Below, piece after piece: positions 18,638 to 27,398 of a stretch of DNA of 64,000 nucleotides (positions are counted from its first letter, which is position 1; the number at the start of each line of letters is the position of its first letter). This DNA comes from Pseudomonadota bacterium. GTDB lineage: Bacteria; Pseudomonadota; Gammaproteobacteria; Thiotrichales; Thiotrichaceae. The stretch is from assembly GCA_002747435.1 (NCBI GenBank), contig PDPH01000047.1, positions 62,001 to 126,000 of the forward strand, given 5' to 3'. The notes under the pieces are model-generated. The model saw only the letters and a list, made by a program, of their open reading frames with translations. It made no database searches and was not told where the DNA came from. A program made the position numbers and the translations under genes.

Positions 18638-18658
18638 TCACCCGCAAAACTTTCTGCT

Positions 18659-18702
18659 AGGGCTGCTCCATTCTCTTTCGTAAATTATTACGGAACAGCC
18701 CT
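18659..18702. terminator. nested hairpin between convergent small genes
   Basis: AGGGCTG (18659-18665) pairs with CAGCCCT (18696-18702), and an inner TTCGTAA / TTACGGA pairing lies inside it. No T-run follows on the plus strand. It lies between the secreted protein gene and the convergent membrane protein gene. Confidence 0.45.
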
Positions 18703-18751
18703 GCATTGCTGCATTCAACCAGACTACACTCACGCAAACGCTACACTGCAT

Positions 18752-19177
18752 TTATTCGCGTAGCTTCTGTAATGCTTCCGACAAGGCTTTGTTTTGCTCT
18801 TCCATTTTGTCTAAGCGCTCACTTAACTGATCCCGCTCACGATTTAATTGTTTTGCCTGCTGTTTCAATTCCCAAAAAGTATTCTGCATCGCTTTATAAT
18901 GCGCACGTTCTACTGGCGATAAAGCTTGAATTTCTGTTTCGGATAACAACTCCAGCTCAGGTAACTTTACCTCTGGTAAACGCATCGCTTGCGTATTAGC
19001 ATCATCAGCTTGATTGTATGGGTTAGGGTTAGGTTTGAGTTCTGGCACTTGTGTGGTGCTTTGATTGCCCAGATCAAAACGAGATAAAAAGTACAATAGC
19101 AAAACAGTTAGCACAGCTCCCAGCAATATCAGCAACAGCCAGCGAGTAATACCAACACTTTGTATGGGATTTTCCAT
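18752..19177 (-). CDS. membrane-anchored coiled-coil protein
   Basis: 141 residues. One N-terminal membrane segment (RWLLLILLGAVLTVLLLYFL, residues 13-32) is followed by a Pro/Asn-rich linker (TQVPELKPNPNPYNQAD), a conserved-looking ELELLSETEIQALSPVERAHY block, and a C-terminal coiled coil (about 95-141, FWELKQQAKQLNRERDQLSERL...). The likely topology is a short cytoplasmic start with the coiled coil in the periplasm, or the reverse. No family recognised; small FtsB/FtsL-like or scaffold proteins share the layout, but nothing here proves that. Confidence 0.6.
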   Translation of the reverse strand: MENPIQSVGITRWLLLILLGAVLTVLLLYFLSRFDLGNQSTTQVPELKPNPNPYNQADDANTQAMRLPEVKLPELELLSETEIQALSPVERAHYKAMQNTFWELKQQAKQLNRERDQLSERLDKMEEQNKALSEALQKLRE

Positions 19178-19554
19178 GAGCTATTTACCCCAACTATAGA
19201 CTCGCAGTGTTCCGCATCCAACCCGGTAATAAGCGTACACCACTGCTGCCACAAGCACTACCTAATAGCTTATCCACAGATCGTCCAGTGGCTCCCAAGG
19301 CAACACACCGGAAAAAGTTCCCCCGAAAAGCTTGTAGGAAATAACCTTGCTTCGAAAAAGAGACTGTATTCACAGCCTGCCTCCTTCACCTATAAAACTA
19401 TCAAATCTGAATAACTACAATACTATATCAAGCTACTGTAACAATATTTTATGATGCACTATAATGTCCAAGTTGGTGGAGTAACACTAATCACCCCAAC
19501 ACTAGGCTTAGTGTCACGCCCTTTAATCCCAAAATCTTAGGAGAAAAACATATT
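19178..19554. other. intergenic region upstream of the LEA-like lipoprotein pair
   Basis: 377 bases without a gene. Near the downstream end are a TATAAT (19460-19465) without a good -35 box, a perfect ACACTA-GGCT-TAGTGT hairpin (19499-19514) that would lie in the mRNA leader, and the ribosome binding site AGGAG before the ATG at 19555. Nothing else was seen. Confidence 0.45.
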
Positions 19555-20016
19555 ATGAAAAACGTTGCAGTCAGTATTTCGGCTCTGCTTTTAACACTTG
19601 GCCTGCTGAGTGGTTGTCAAGATAGTAAGGAAGACGCTCAAGATGCAAGCCAAGCGACCGAACAAGCTGCTGAAAATGCAGCAGAACAAGTCAATGAAGC
19701 TGCTCAGGATGCAAGCCAAGCGACTGAACAAGCCGCCGAAAATGCAGCAGAACAAGTCAATGAAGCTGCTCAGGATGCAGCCAATACGATGAACAATGCT
19801 GCCGAAGCAACTCAAGAAGCTGTAGAAAATGCGGCTCAAGCTGTTAGCGAAACAGCAGAAGAGGTTGTTGATACGATGAACGATGCTGCTCAAAAAGCAG
19901 CGGACACAGTCAATGATGCCGCTCAAACGGCTGGAGATGCTGCCCAAGAAACTGTCGATGGTGCAGCTCAAGCCGTAGAAGAGGCGGCTGAAAAAGTTCA
20001 ACAAGACGCTCAATAA
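19555..20016 (+). CDS. LEA-like alanine-rich repeat lipoprotein
   Basis: 153 residues. A lipoprotein signal ends in LLSGCQ (lipidated Cys at residue 21); Gln at +2 predicts outer-membrane sorting. The rest is almost pure Ala/Glu/Gln/Asp/Thr/Val in 11-residue periods such as QATEQAAENAA and QVNEAAQDA, with no aromatic residues. This is the composition of LEA group 3 and apolipophorin-like amphipathic helices that bind membranes or act as desiccation/stress spacers. The first 44 mature residues are a 22-residue unit repeated twice at DNA level (66 bp). The next gene is a paralogue with a cytochrome c domain. The function is unknown. Confidence 0.75.
   Translation: MKNVAVSISALLLTLGLLSGCQDSKEDAQDASQATEQAAENAAEQVNEAAQDASQATEQAAENAAEQVNEAAQDAANTMNNAAEATQEAVENAAQAVSETAEEVVDTMNDAAQKAADTVNDAAQTAGDAAQETVDGAAQAVEEAAEKVQQDAQ
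19642..19773 (+). repeat. tandem 66-bp repeat, two copies, inside the LEA-like lipoprotein gene
   Basis: Units 19642-19707 and 19708-19773 are nearly identical and each encodes DASQATEQAAENAAEQVNEA plus AQ, that is two 11-residue helical periods. It looks like a recent duplication in frame. Confidence 0.85.
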
Positions 20017-20025
20017 TGATGTATC

Positions 20026-20055
20026 CAATATGCCCTTTCAACGAAGGGCATATTG
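20026..20055 (+). terminator. hairpin between the two LEA-like lipoprotein genes
   Basis: A perfect 12-bp stem CAATATGCCCTT / AAGGGCATATTG with a six-base loop, but no T-run after it. It is more likely a partial terminator or a stabilising/processing hairpin between co-transcribed genes 78 bases apart than a full stop. Confidence 0.6.
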
Positions 20056-20093
20056 CTGCTGGATATACCACGCCCAATCAGGAGGTTTAGCCC

Positions 20094-21158
20094 ATGAAAA
20101 ACATAGTCGTCAGTATTTCGGTACTGTTTCTAGCGCTTAGCTTATTAAGCGGTTGTGATAAAAAGGAAGAAGGAACAGCTCAAAATACTGATGCACCTGT
20201 GTCTGAGCAAAAAGCTCCCGACAGCCACGCAGCAGACTCAGTCAGTAAAGATGAAGCTGCTGGAAATGCGGCTGAAGCCGCCGCTCAAACAACAGAGCAA
20301 GCCTTAGATCAAACCATAGATGAAGCAGACACTGCTGTAGAAAATGCAACTCAAGCAACGGCAGACGCCGTAGAAAAGCCAGCGGAAACCGCTGCGGATG
20401 CAGTCGATACTGCGCAAGAAACCGCCGATCATGCCGTCGATGCTATACAAGAAACTGCTGCCGAGGCCGCACAAGCTGTTAAGCAAGCTACTGAAAACAC
20501 GGCTGAAGCCGCTGCGAATGTAGTCGACGCTGTCAAGGAAAGCACTGATCATGCAGTCGATACCATACAGAAAACTGCTGCCGATGCTGCACAAGCCGTT
20601 GAACAAGCTACTGAAAACACGGCTGAAGCTGCTGCGAATGCTGTTGATGCTGCAAAGGAAGCCGCTGCTAATACAGTAGATACGGCACAGCAAGCGACTA
20701 AAAGTACGGTTGAAGCTGTACAGGAAACTGTTGCCGATGCAGTCGAGTCAGCTAAAGCTATGGGCGAGAGTGCGGCGGCAGCAACAGAAGACGCACTACA
20801 AACAGCAGCCGTAGCAACCGCAGGCGCTGTAGAAACAGCGGCTGAAGGTACGGCACAAATGGCTGAAAAAGTTGCAGAGACAGCAGATGAAGTCGCTCAA
20901 AAGCTTCAAGATGCTAAACCAAATGGCGAAACTGTTTACCGTAGTTTATGCTTTAGCTGTCATGATATGGGCATCGTAGGTGCTCCCAAATTAGGCGACA
21001 AAGAAGCCTGGGCTCCGCGTATAGCGGCTGGTATAGATACACTGTATGCTTCATCGATTAAGGGTAAAAATGCCATGCCTCCCAAAGGTGGCAATCCTGC
21101 TTTAACCGATGAGCAAGTCAAAGCATCGGTTGACTGGATGGTTGAGCAAGTTGAGTAA
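20094..21158 (+). CDS. LEA-like repeat lipoprotein fused to a C-terminal class I cytochrome c
   Basis: 354 residues in three parts. (1) A lipoprotein signal almost identical to that of the upstream gene (MKNIVVSISVLFLALSLLSG, Cys21) but with Asp at +2, the residue that retains lipoproteins in the inner membrane in E. coli. (2) About 240 residues of Ala/Glu/Thr/Asp/Val-rich LEA-like helix with a 40-residue tandem repeat. (3) A c5/c555-like cytochrome domain with haem motif CFSCH at 286-290 and probable Met ligand in NAMPPKGG (Met328). The domain would carry electrons at the end of a long, flexible or rod-like tether across the periplasm. The ribosome binding site AGGAGG is excellent. I know no named homologue with this fusion. 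Confidence 0.85.
   Translation: MKNIVVSISVLFLALSLLSGCDKKEEGTAQNTDAPVSEQKAPDSHAADSVSKDEAAGNAAEAAAQTTEQALDQTIDEADTAVENATQATADAVEKPAETAADAVDTAQETADHAVDAIQETAAEAAQAVKQATENTAEAAANVVDAVKESTDHAVDTIQKTAADAAQAVEQATENTAEAAANAVDAAKEAAANTVDTAQQATKSTVEAVQETVADAVESAKAMGESAAAATEDALQTAAVATAGAVETAAEGTAQMAEKVAETADEVAQKLQDAKPNGETVYRSLCFSCHDMGIVGAPKLGDKEAWAPRIAAGIDTLYASSIKGKNAMPPKGGNPALTDEQVKASVDWMVEQVE
20427..20666 (+). repeat. tandem 120-bp repeat, two copies, in the cytochrome tether
   Basis: Units 20427-20546 and 20547-20666 encode 40-residue blocks beginning DHAVDAIQETAA and DHAVDTIQKTAA and sharing QATENTAEAAAN. A more diverged partial unit follows. The repeats extend the helical tether in frame. Confidence 0.8.
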
Positions 21159-21185
21159 GCACAGGGCTTAGATAATAAAAGTTTG

Positions 21186-21218
21186 AAAAGCCTCCTCCTG
21201 TTAGGAGGCTTTTCTTTT
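21186..21218 (+). terminator. rho-independent terminator after the cytochrome fusion gene
   Basis: A perfect 11-bp stem AAAAGCCTCCT / AGGAGGCTTTT with loop CCTGTT and a downstream TTTTT. Confidence 0.93.
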
Positions 21219-21250
21219 TAATTTTTAAACGCAGCCTCCAGAATAGAAGG

Positions 21251-22450
21251 ATGATGAATAGTCACTTACAGCATTTACAACCCTACCCATTTCAAAAAAT
21301 CCGCACTTTACTGGAAGGTAGCCAATTACCGGCTGGACTGAAGACGATTTCATTAGCTATCGGTGAACCCAAACACCCAACGCCTGATTTTATCCATCAA
21401 GCAGTAAGCCAAAACTTGCAAGGGCTAGCCACTTATCCCATGACTAAGGGTACGTTGGCTTTGCGTACAGCCATTAGTCAATGGCTAGTCAAACGCTTTC
21501 AATTGCCACTCGAATCCATTGATCCTGAGCGCCATATTATTCCGGTCAATGGTACACGCGAAGCTTTATTTGCTTTTGCTCAAGCCGTGATTGAACGTAG
21601 CACGCATCCTGCCGTACTAATGCCTAACCCTTTTTACCAAATTTATGAAGGTGCTGCTTTACTCGCTGGAGCAGAGCCTGTTTATCTGAATTGCACGGCT
21701 GAAAATGGTTTCATACCTGATTTTGATGCTGTCGATAAAACCACTTGGAAGCGCTGTCAGCTATTGTATATTTGCACACCGGCCAATCCAAGCGGTGCGG
21801 TTATGCCCTTGTCGCAAATGCAACATTTGATTGCATTGGCTGAAAAACATGATTTTCTGATTGCTTCGGATGAGTGCTATTCCGAGCTGTATTTTGACGA
21901 AAACCAGCCGCCCCCCGGTCTGCTGCAAGCAGCCGCACAAATGGGCAATACAGATTACCGGCGCTGTTTGGTATTTCATAGCTTGTCTAAACGTTCTAAT
22001 GCGCCTGGCATGCGCTCTGGTTTTATTGCCGGAGATACTGCTGTGTTGGACGCTTTTTTGCAGTATCGGACTTATCATGGCTGTGCCATGCCTCCTCCCT
22101 TTCAAGCAGCTAGTATTGCTGCCTGGCAAGATGAAGCGCATGTGCAAGCTAATCGTGATTTATATCGCGCCAAATTGGTGGCCGTATTGGAAATATTGCA
22201 AGCGGTCATGCAGGTGGAAAAACCAAAGGCAGGCTTTTATCTCTGGCCGGTAACGCCTATTAGTGATACGGCATTTACTCGTTTACTGTATGAACAGCAA
22301 GCTGTGCAGGTCGTGCCAGGCTCTTATTTGTCACGCGATACACCGCAAGGCAATCCAGGGCAAAACCGAATTCGTCTCGCCTTGGTTGCTAGTCAACAAG
22401 AATGTATTCATGCCGCCCAACGGATTCGTCAGGCCATTGAACTGCTATAG
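21251..22450 (+). CDS. dapC: N-succinyldiaminopimelate aminotransferase
   Basis: A fold-type I PLP aminotransferase of 399 residues. It should convert N-succinyl-2-amino-6-ketopimelate to N-succinyl-LL-diaminopimelate with glutamate, in lysine and peptidoglycan synthesis. Visible are MNSHLQHLQPYPFQKIRTLL, LAIGEPKHPTPDFI, LYICTPANPSGAV, ASDECYSELYFDE and the PLP-lysine motif HSLSKRSNAPGMRSG (Lys near 247). Assignment to DapC rather than another class I aminotransferase rests on the typical N-terminus and on dapD lying 54 bases downstream on the same strand. Confidence 0.93.
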   Translation: MMNSHLQHLQPYPFQKIRTLLEGSQLPAGLKTISLAIGEPKHPTPDFIHQAVSQNLQGLATYPMTKGTLALRTAISQWLVKRFQLPLESIDPERHIIPVNGTREALFAFAQAVIERSTHPAVLMPNPFYQIYEGAALLAGAEPVYLNCTAENGFIPDFDAVDKTTWKRCQLLYICTPANPSGAVMPLSQMQHLIALAEKHDFLIASDECYSELYFDENQPPPGLLQAAAQMGNTDYRRCLVFHSLSKRSNAPGMRSGFIAGDTAVLDAFLQYRTYHGCAMPPPFQAASIAAWQDEAHVQANRDLYRAKLVAVLEILQAVMQVEKPKAGFYLWPVTPISDTAFTRLLYEQQAVQVVPGSYLSRDTPQGNPGQNRIRLALVASQQECIHAAQRIRQAIELL

Positions 22451-22504
22451 ATCACTATTATAGGTCGCCGTTATCAATCACCCTTGTAAATTTTGGAGAA
22501 GTAC

Positions 22505-23329
22505 ATGTCTGATATTCAAGCCATTATTGAAGCAGCCTTTGCGCGTCGCGCCGAGATTACACCCCGCACCGTGGACAGTGAAACCCGCGATGCTGTCAAC
22601 AGTGCTATTGAAATGCTGGACAACGGCAGCGCTCGCGTGGCTGAACGGCGTGGTGTAGGCGACTGGGTTGTTCATGAATGGCTTAAAAAAGCTGTCCTGC
22701 TGTCTTTCCGCATTCATGATAATGCCGTGATGCGCGGTGGCTTTAGCGACTATTACGACAAAGTACCGTCTAAATTTGCCGATATGAATAGCAAGGATTT
22801 TGCCGCCAGTGGTGTTAGAGTTGTTCCACCGGCTGCGGCACGTAAGGGGGCATTTATTGCATCGGGCACGGTATTGATGCCGTCTTATGTCAATATTGGT
22901 GCTTATGTTGATACAGGCACAATGGTAGACACTTGGGCAACTGTCGGCTCTTGTGCACAAATTGGCAAAAATGTACATCTATCGGGTGGCGTAGGTATTG
23001 GCGGTGTTTTAGAGCCACTGCAAGCAGCCCCCACGATCATTGAAGATCATTGCTTTATTGGCGCACGTTCTGAAATAGTTGAAGGTGTGATTGTAGAGGA
23101 AGGCGCCGTCATTTCTATGGGCGTTTATATTGGGCAAAGTACCCGTATTTATGACCGTGAAAATGATGAGATTATTTATGGCCGCATACCCGCAGGCTCT
23201 GTTGTTGTCTCCGGCAACCTACCTTCCAGCGATGGTCAGTACAGCCTATATTGTGCGGTTATTGTTAAACGTGTAGATGAAAAAACCCGGAGCAAAGTGG
23301 GTATTAACGAATTACTGCGAGCTATTTAA
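22505..23329 (+). CDS. dapD: tetrahydrodipicolinate N-succinyltransferase
   Basis: 274 residues from the ATG at 22505, the same length as E. coli DapD; GGAGAAG lies just upstream. It transfers succinyl from succinyl-CoA to tetrahydrodipicolinate, the step before DapC. The C-terminal half is a left-handed parallel beta helix of hexapeptide repeats ([40 protein letters not shown]). The N-terminal helical part begins [20 protein letters not shown]. It probably forms an operon with dapC and ends at a good terminator. Confidence 0.97.
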   Translation: MSDIQAIIEAAFARRAEITPRTVDSETRDAVNSAIEMLDNGSARVAERRGVGDWVVHEWLKKAVLLSFRIHDNAVMRGGFSDYYDKVPSKFADMNSKDFAASGVRVVPPAAARKGAFIASGTVLMPSYVNIGAYVDTGTMVDTWATVGSCAQIGKNVHLSGGVGIGGVLEPLQAAPTIIEDHCFIGARSEIVEGVIVEEGAVISMGVYIGQSTRIYDRENDEIIYGRIPAGSVVVSGNLPSSDGQYSLYCAVIVKRVDEKTRSKVGINELLRAI

Positions 23330-23341
23330 ACCTATCTGTAA

Positions 23342-23367
23342 AAAGCCTGTGCGTTCTCACAGGCTTT
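23342..23367. terminator. bidirectional terminator between dapD and clpB
   Basis: A perfect 10-bp stem AAAGCCTGTG / CACAGGCTTT with a six-base loop lies between convergent genes. Confidence 0.88.
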
Positions 23368-23403
23368 CTACATCACATTCATTCGCCTAGTAACTAGCAA
23401 GCA

Positions 23404-26019
23404 TCAATCGTCTACAACTTCGGCTGTTGCTATTTCAGTAAAGCTTAATTGACCATTCTGTAAATCCACCTGGATCGTATCACCTGGCATAAAACGTCCA
23501 CTTAGAATTTCCTCGGCTAAAGGATTTTCCAGACCATTTTGAATGGCACGCTTCAAAGGACGCGCACCATACACCGGATCAAACCCAGCTTCAGCAAGAT
23601 GATCCATCGCAGCATCGCTAAATTCAATGTACAGATCACGGCTAGCCAAACGCTTACGTAGACTATTCAACTGAATATCTGCAATCTGGCGAATCTCATT
23701 CTTATCCAAAGGATGAAAGACCACCACTTCATCAATTCGATTAATGAATTCGGGTCTAAAATGATCACCCACAACGTCCATGACAGCCGCTTTCATGCGG
23801 TCATAATTCGCTTCACCCGTCATTTCCTGAATACGATGCGAACCTAAGTTTGAGGTCATAATGACTACGCTATTACGGAAATCAATGGTGCGTCCCTGCC
23901 CATCAGTCAAGCGTCCATCATCTAATACTTGCAATAAAACATTAAATACATCCGAGTGCGCTTTTTCTACCTCATCCAGTAAAATGACTGAATAAGGCCG
24001 ACGCCGCACAGCTTCAGTCAAATAGCCACCTTCCTCATAACCGACATAACCAGGAGGGGCGCCAATTAAACGTGCTACCGAGTGCTTTTCCATAAACTCG
24101 GACATATCAATCCGCACCATAGCATCATCCGTATCAAACAGAAATTGCGCTAATGCTTTAGTCAACTCGGTTTTACCCACGCCAGTAGGCCCCAAAAACA
24201 GAAAAGAGCCACTAGGACGCTTAGGATCAGACAATCCTGCACGCGCACGACGAATAGCATTAGATACTGCGGTAACAGCTTCCACCTGTCCAATTACACG
24301 CTGGCCTAAATCCTTCTCCATGTGCAGCAATTTTTCACGCTCAGACTCCAACATTTTACTGACTGGAATACCGGTCCAACGCGACACAATGTCTGCAATC
24401 TCATCTTCAGTCACGCGCGTTTTCAAAAGCTTGGGTGCTTTGCTCGCCTCCGCATCAAGCGCCTCATCAGCATGTGCTAATTGACGCTCCAGCTCAGGAA
24501 TACGGCCATATTGCAATTCAGCCATACGCTGCAAATCACCCGCACGGCGAGCTGTTTCCATATCCATACGCACTTGGTCTAAGGCTTCTTTAATATGCGT
24601 TGTACCCTGCACATCGGCTTTTTCACTTTTCCAAATTTCTGCTAAATCAGCATACTCTTTTTCCAAACGATCAATTTCAGCCTGTAAATCAGCCAAACGC
24701 TTTTTGGAAGCCTCATCCGAGTCTTTCTTTAGCGCTTCGCGCTCAATCTTGAGCTGGATTAAGCGCCGCTCTAATTTGTCCAATGCTTCAGGCTTGGAAT
24801 CAATCTCTATACGAATACGCGAGGCCGCCTCATCAATCAGGTCAATCGCTTTGTCAGGCAACTGACGATCGGTAATGTAGCGGTATGAAAGCGTGGCCGC
24901 AGCGACTAAAGCGGGATCGGTAATTTCTACACCGTGATGGACTTCATACTTTTCCTGAAGCCCCCGCAAAATAGCAATAGTGTCTTCTACAGTCGGCTCA
25001 TCAACCAATACCTTTTGGAAACGCCGCTCCAAAGCAGCATCTTTTTCAATATATTGGCGATACTCATCCAGTGTGGTTGCGCCTACACAATGTAGCTCAC
25101 CACGTGCCAAAGCAGGCTTAAGCATATTACCTGCATCCATTGCACCATCTGCTTTGCCTGCACCGACCATGGTATGAATTTCGTCAATAAACAGAATAAT
25201 ATTGCCTTCTGCCTTGGCAATATCATTCAAGACTGCTTTCAAACGCTCCTCAAAGTCACCACGAAATTTTGCCCCCGCCAACAAAGCCCCTAAATCTAAC
25301 GACAATAAACGCTTGCCGCGCACACCTTCAGGTACTTCATTATTAACAATACGCTGTGCCAAACCCTCTACCAAGGCTGTTTTACCCACACCTGGCTCAC
25401 CAATCAGTACCGGATTGTTTTTAGTGCGTCTTTGTAGAATTTGTACCATGCGACGAATTTCTTCGTCACGGCCAATAATAGGATCAATCTTGCCTTGCTC
25501 GGCTCGCTCGGTCAGGTCAATAGTGTACTTTTCCAAAGCCTTACGCTGATCTTCGGCATTCGGATCATCCACAGACTGACCACCACGTAAAGCATCAATG
25601 GCTTTCTCTACCGCTAGCTTGACCGCACCCGCTTCACGTAGCGCATTACCCAAACTACCTTTGTCATCCAAGGCAGCCAGTACAAACCATTCGGAAGAAA
25701 TGTATTGATCTTTATGCTGCTGAGCGATTTTATCAGTGACATTGAGCATTTTATTCAAATCATTCGATACATGCACACTGCCTGCATCCCCACCACTAAC
25801 GCTTGGCATTTTATCCAAGGCTTCTCCTAAACCGGAGCGCAGCTTGTTGACATTGACGCCAGCCTTGGTCAAGAGACCGCGTGTAGAGCCACCGTCCTGA
25901 TCCAGCAGGGCTGTCATCAAGTGTATCGGTTCAATCATTTGATGATCACGTCCCAAAGCAAGTGACTGAGCATCTTGCAGGGCGAGCTGAAATTTACTGG
26001 TCAGCCTATCCATTCTCAT
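23404..26019 (-). CDS. clpB: ATP-dependent disaggregase ClpB
   Basis: 871 residues, a full-length Hsp100. ClpB extracts polypeptides from aggregates together with DnaK. An N-terminal Clp_N domain ([20 protein letters not shown]) is followed by AAA-1 with GEPGVGKTA, the long middle coiled-coil domain (about 410-530, [20 protein letters not shown]) that marks ClpB rather than ClpA/C, and AAA-2 with GPTGVGKTE, ending in the D2-small domain ([10 protein letters not shown]). It is driven by a sigma-32 promoter found about 65 bases upstream; rpoH is 4 kb away. Single gene. Confidence 0.98.
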   Translation of the reverse strand: MRMDRLTSKFQLALQDAQSLALGRDHQMIEPIHLMTALLDQDGGSTRGLLTKAGVNVNKLRSGLGEALDKMPSVSGGDAGSVHVSNDLNKMLNVTDKIAQQHKDQYISSEWFVLAALDDKGSLGNALREAGAVKLAVEKAIDALRGGQSVDDPNAEDQRKALEKYTIDLTERAEQGKIDPIIGRDEEIRRMVQILQRRTKNNPVLIGEPGVGKTALVEGLAQRIVNNEVPEGVRGKRLLSLDLGALLAGAKFRGDFEERLKAVLNDIAKAEGNIILFIDEIHTMVGAGKADGAMDAGNMLKPALARGELHCVGATTLDEYRQYIEKDAALERRFQKVLVDEPTVEDTIAILRGLQEKYEVHHGVEITDPALVAAATLSYRYITDRQLPDKAIDLIDEAASRIRIEIDSKPEALDKLERRLIQLKIEREALKKDSDEASKKRLADLQAEIDRLEKEYADLAEIWKSEKADVQGTTHIKEALDQVRMDMETARRAGDLQRMAELQYGRIPELERQLAHADEALDAEASKAPKLLKTRVTEDEIADIVSRWTGIPVSKMLESEREKLLHMEKDLGQRVIGQVEAVTAVSNAIRRARAGLSDPKRPSGSFLFLGPTGVGKTELTKALAQFLFDTDDAMVRIDMSEFMEKHSVARLIGAPPGYVGYEEGGYLTEAVRRRPYSVILLDEVEKAHSDVFNVLLQVLDDGRLTDGQGRTIDFRNSVVIMTSNLGSHRIQEMTGEANYDRMKAAVMDVVGDHFRPEFINRIDEVVVFHPLDKNEIRQIADIQLNSLRKRLASRDLYIEFSDAAMDHLAEAGFDPVYGARPLKRAIQNGLENPLAEEILSGRFMPGDTIQVDLQNGQLSFTEIATAEVVDD

Positions 26020-26083
26020 AAGTTAGTTCACCCCGTTCAATTAAGTTAGGTTAAAACAAGTTAATCATTTCCTAATACTGTGG

Positions 26084-26112
26084 ATATGGGGTAAAAGAGC
26101 ACATAAATCAAG
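26084..26112 (-). promoter_or_regulatory. sigma-32 heat-shock promoter of clpB
   Basis: Read on the minus strand: CTTGATT (-35), 14 bases, CCCCATAT (-10). This is very close to the RpoH consensus CTTGAAA-N13-17-CCCCATNT. It lies 65 bases upstream of the clpB ATG. Confidence 0.88.
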
Positions 26113-26222
26113 GTGAAACCGCTGATAATTTTGCCATTCTCACCCGTTTCCTGCTCCTCCTGCTTTACACCTATCCAGTTTGTTATAATCTACTAATTAT
26201 AGCGTTGTAGATCCTAATCAGC

Positions 26223-26843
26223 ATGAGGTCAGGTGTGAAGCAAATCGTCCTTACTCCAACTAGACAACAGGGCATTGCCTTATGGCACATACTTTTGCTG
26301 GTCGTGGTAGCTGTCGGTTTTGCACTGTTTGTCAATGCCAAAGGTATTGGCTTTTTTACCCGACTCATTCCAGATAATTTACACTTACCACGTTTTAGCG
26401 GGGATAATGTCAGCCATAATTACGATAATACAAGAACATCTTCTCGTTATGACTCATCTGCGGCGAGCGAACCTTATCATTATTACCGCAAGCCCAGCAT
26501 AGATACCCAAACATCTGCCGCGAGTCGAGCCGCAGCTTATGCCTACCTTGCCAGTGATTACGATCTGAATTACCCGCCTAATCTGGAAAATGGCTATTAC
26601 ACCGTGCAAGTTTTCTCAGGCTACAATTCGCGTACAGCCTTTGCTTTACAGCGTGATTTGCGCCGCGATGGTTATCGTAGCTTTATTGATGAAAAAAAGG
26701 ATCATCGCGGCATATTATTTCGGGTCAGGGTAGGACAATACCCTAATCGCAGCGATGCTTTCGCTGTACGCGACAAAATTCGTGGCCGCTATCCACGTAC
26801 ACTCGGCAGCAGCTTTGTCATGCAAATCAATAGCAACTCTTGA
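26223..26843 (+). CDS. SPOR-domain inner-membrane protein
   Basis: 206 residues. A single membrane segment (ALWHILLLVVVAVGFALFV, about 19-38) is followed by a Ser/Tyr/Arg-rich periplasmic linker of about 80 residues and a C-terminal SPOR domain (GYYTVQVFSGYNSRTAFALQ, GILFRVRVGQYPNRSDAFAV, about 125-200). SPOR domains bind denuded glycan strands at division septa. The layout matches FtsN/DedD-like proteins, but the linker is unlike FtsN. It is divergent from clpB, and the shared gap holds the clpB promoter. Confidence 0.85.
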   Translation: MRSGVKQIVLTPTRQQGIALWHILLLVVVAVGFALFVNAKGIGFFTRLIPDNLHLPRFSGDNVSHNYDNTRTSSRYDSSAASEPYHYYRKPSIDTQTSAASRAAAYAYLASDYDLNYPPNLENGYYTVQVFSGYNSRTAFALQRDLRRDGYRSFIDEKKDHRGILFRVRVGQYPNRSDAFAVRDKIRGRYPRTLGSSFVMQINSNS

Positions 26844-26870
26844 TGTAATGATTGCACACTTATTGCGTAT

Positions 26871-27398
26871 TTAAGGATGGGCAAATAAAGAATATTGAAA
26901 ATTATCCAAACCTTGGTTGGCACAATAGATACTGCCACTATGAACGTGCTTGGATAAAGTTACTTCTCCGGCACTATTAATAATCAGCCCTTGCACCTCA
27001 CGTCCACAGCGCTGCACCGACTGCTTCACCTCCACCGGCGTGCCAATAACAGCAATTATTTGAATTGTCTTATCATGTTGATAAATCTGTACTTGATCAC
27101 TACCAGGTGAGCGAATGAAATAGCAAGGCGCACCGGGTTTTAGCCATTTCTTAGTTCCCTGCTGCTTGCCTTGCTGGCGTATCTGCAAACGACACCCTGT
27201 ATCCTCATACCATAAAGAGACAACTTGCCCAGCGAGTTCTGCCTGATCTGTTACATAAGTAGACGCAGGCTGCTTAGGTACAGGCAAAGCAGCCCTTTCC
27301 ACTGTTCGTTCACGCTCCCCGCAAGCGTATAAAACGCCTACGAGTAACATCGTTAAACCAATCGCCAATAAGCGACTTAATAAACTGGCCAAAACCAA
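26871..27398 (-). CDS. cysteine-containing lipoprotein, candidate immunity partner of the upstream amidase
   Basis: 175 residues with a lipoprotein signal (LLAIGLTMLLVGVLYACGE); Gly at +2 suggests the outer membrane facing the periplasm. The mature part has five further cysteines (TGCRLQI, APCYF, QRCGREV, IYCANQG) and a mixed beta pattern. The start overlaps the end of the amidase gene by 22 bases on the same strand, so the two are translationally coupled. Its periplasmic placement is where a peptidoglycan-amidase inhibitor would be needed. I do not recognise the family, and Tai4 similarity is not evident. Immunity is an inference from context. Confidence 0.6.
   Translation of the reverse strand: MVLASLLSRLLAIGLTMLLVGVLYACGERERTVERAALPVPKQPASTYVTDQAELAGQVVSLWYEDTGCRLQIRQQGKQQGTKKWLKPGAPCYFIRSPGSDQVQIYQHDKTIQIIAVIGTPVEVKQSVQRCGREVQGLIINSAGEVTLSKHVHSGSIYCANQGLDNFQYSLFAHP

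Noticed and set aside
19591..20028. Long open frame antisense to the LEA-like lipoprotein gene, Cys/Leu/Ser-rich
   Set aside because: It arises because Ala/Gln codons (GCT, CAA, GCA) read in reverse avoid stops. It has no ribosome binding site, while the sense gene has a signal peptide and a good ribosome binding site. The same holds for 20304-20693.
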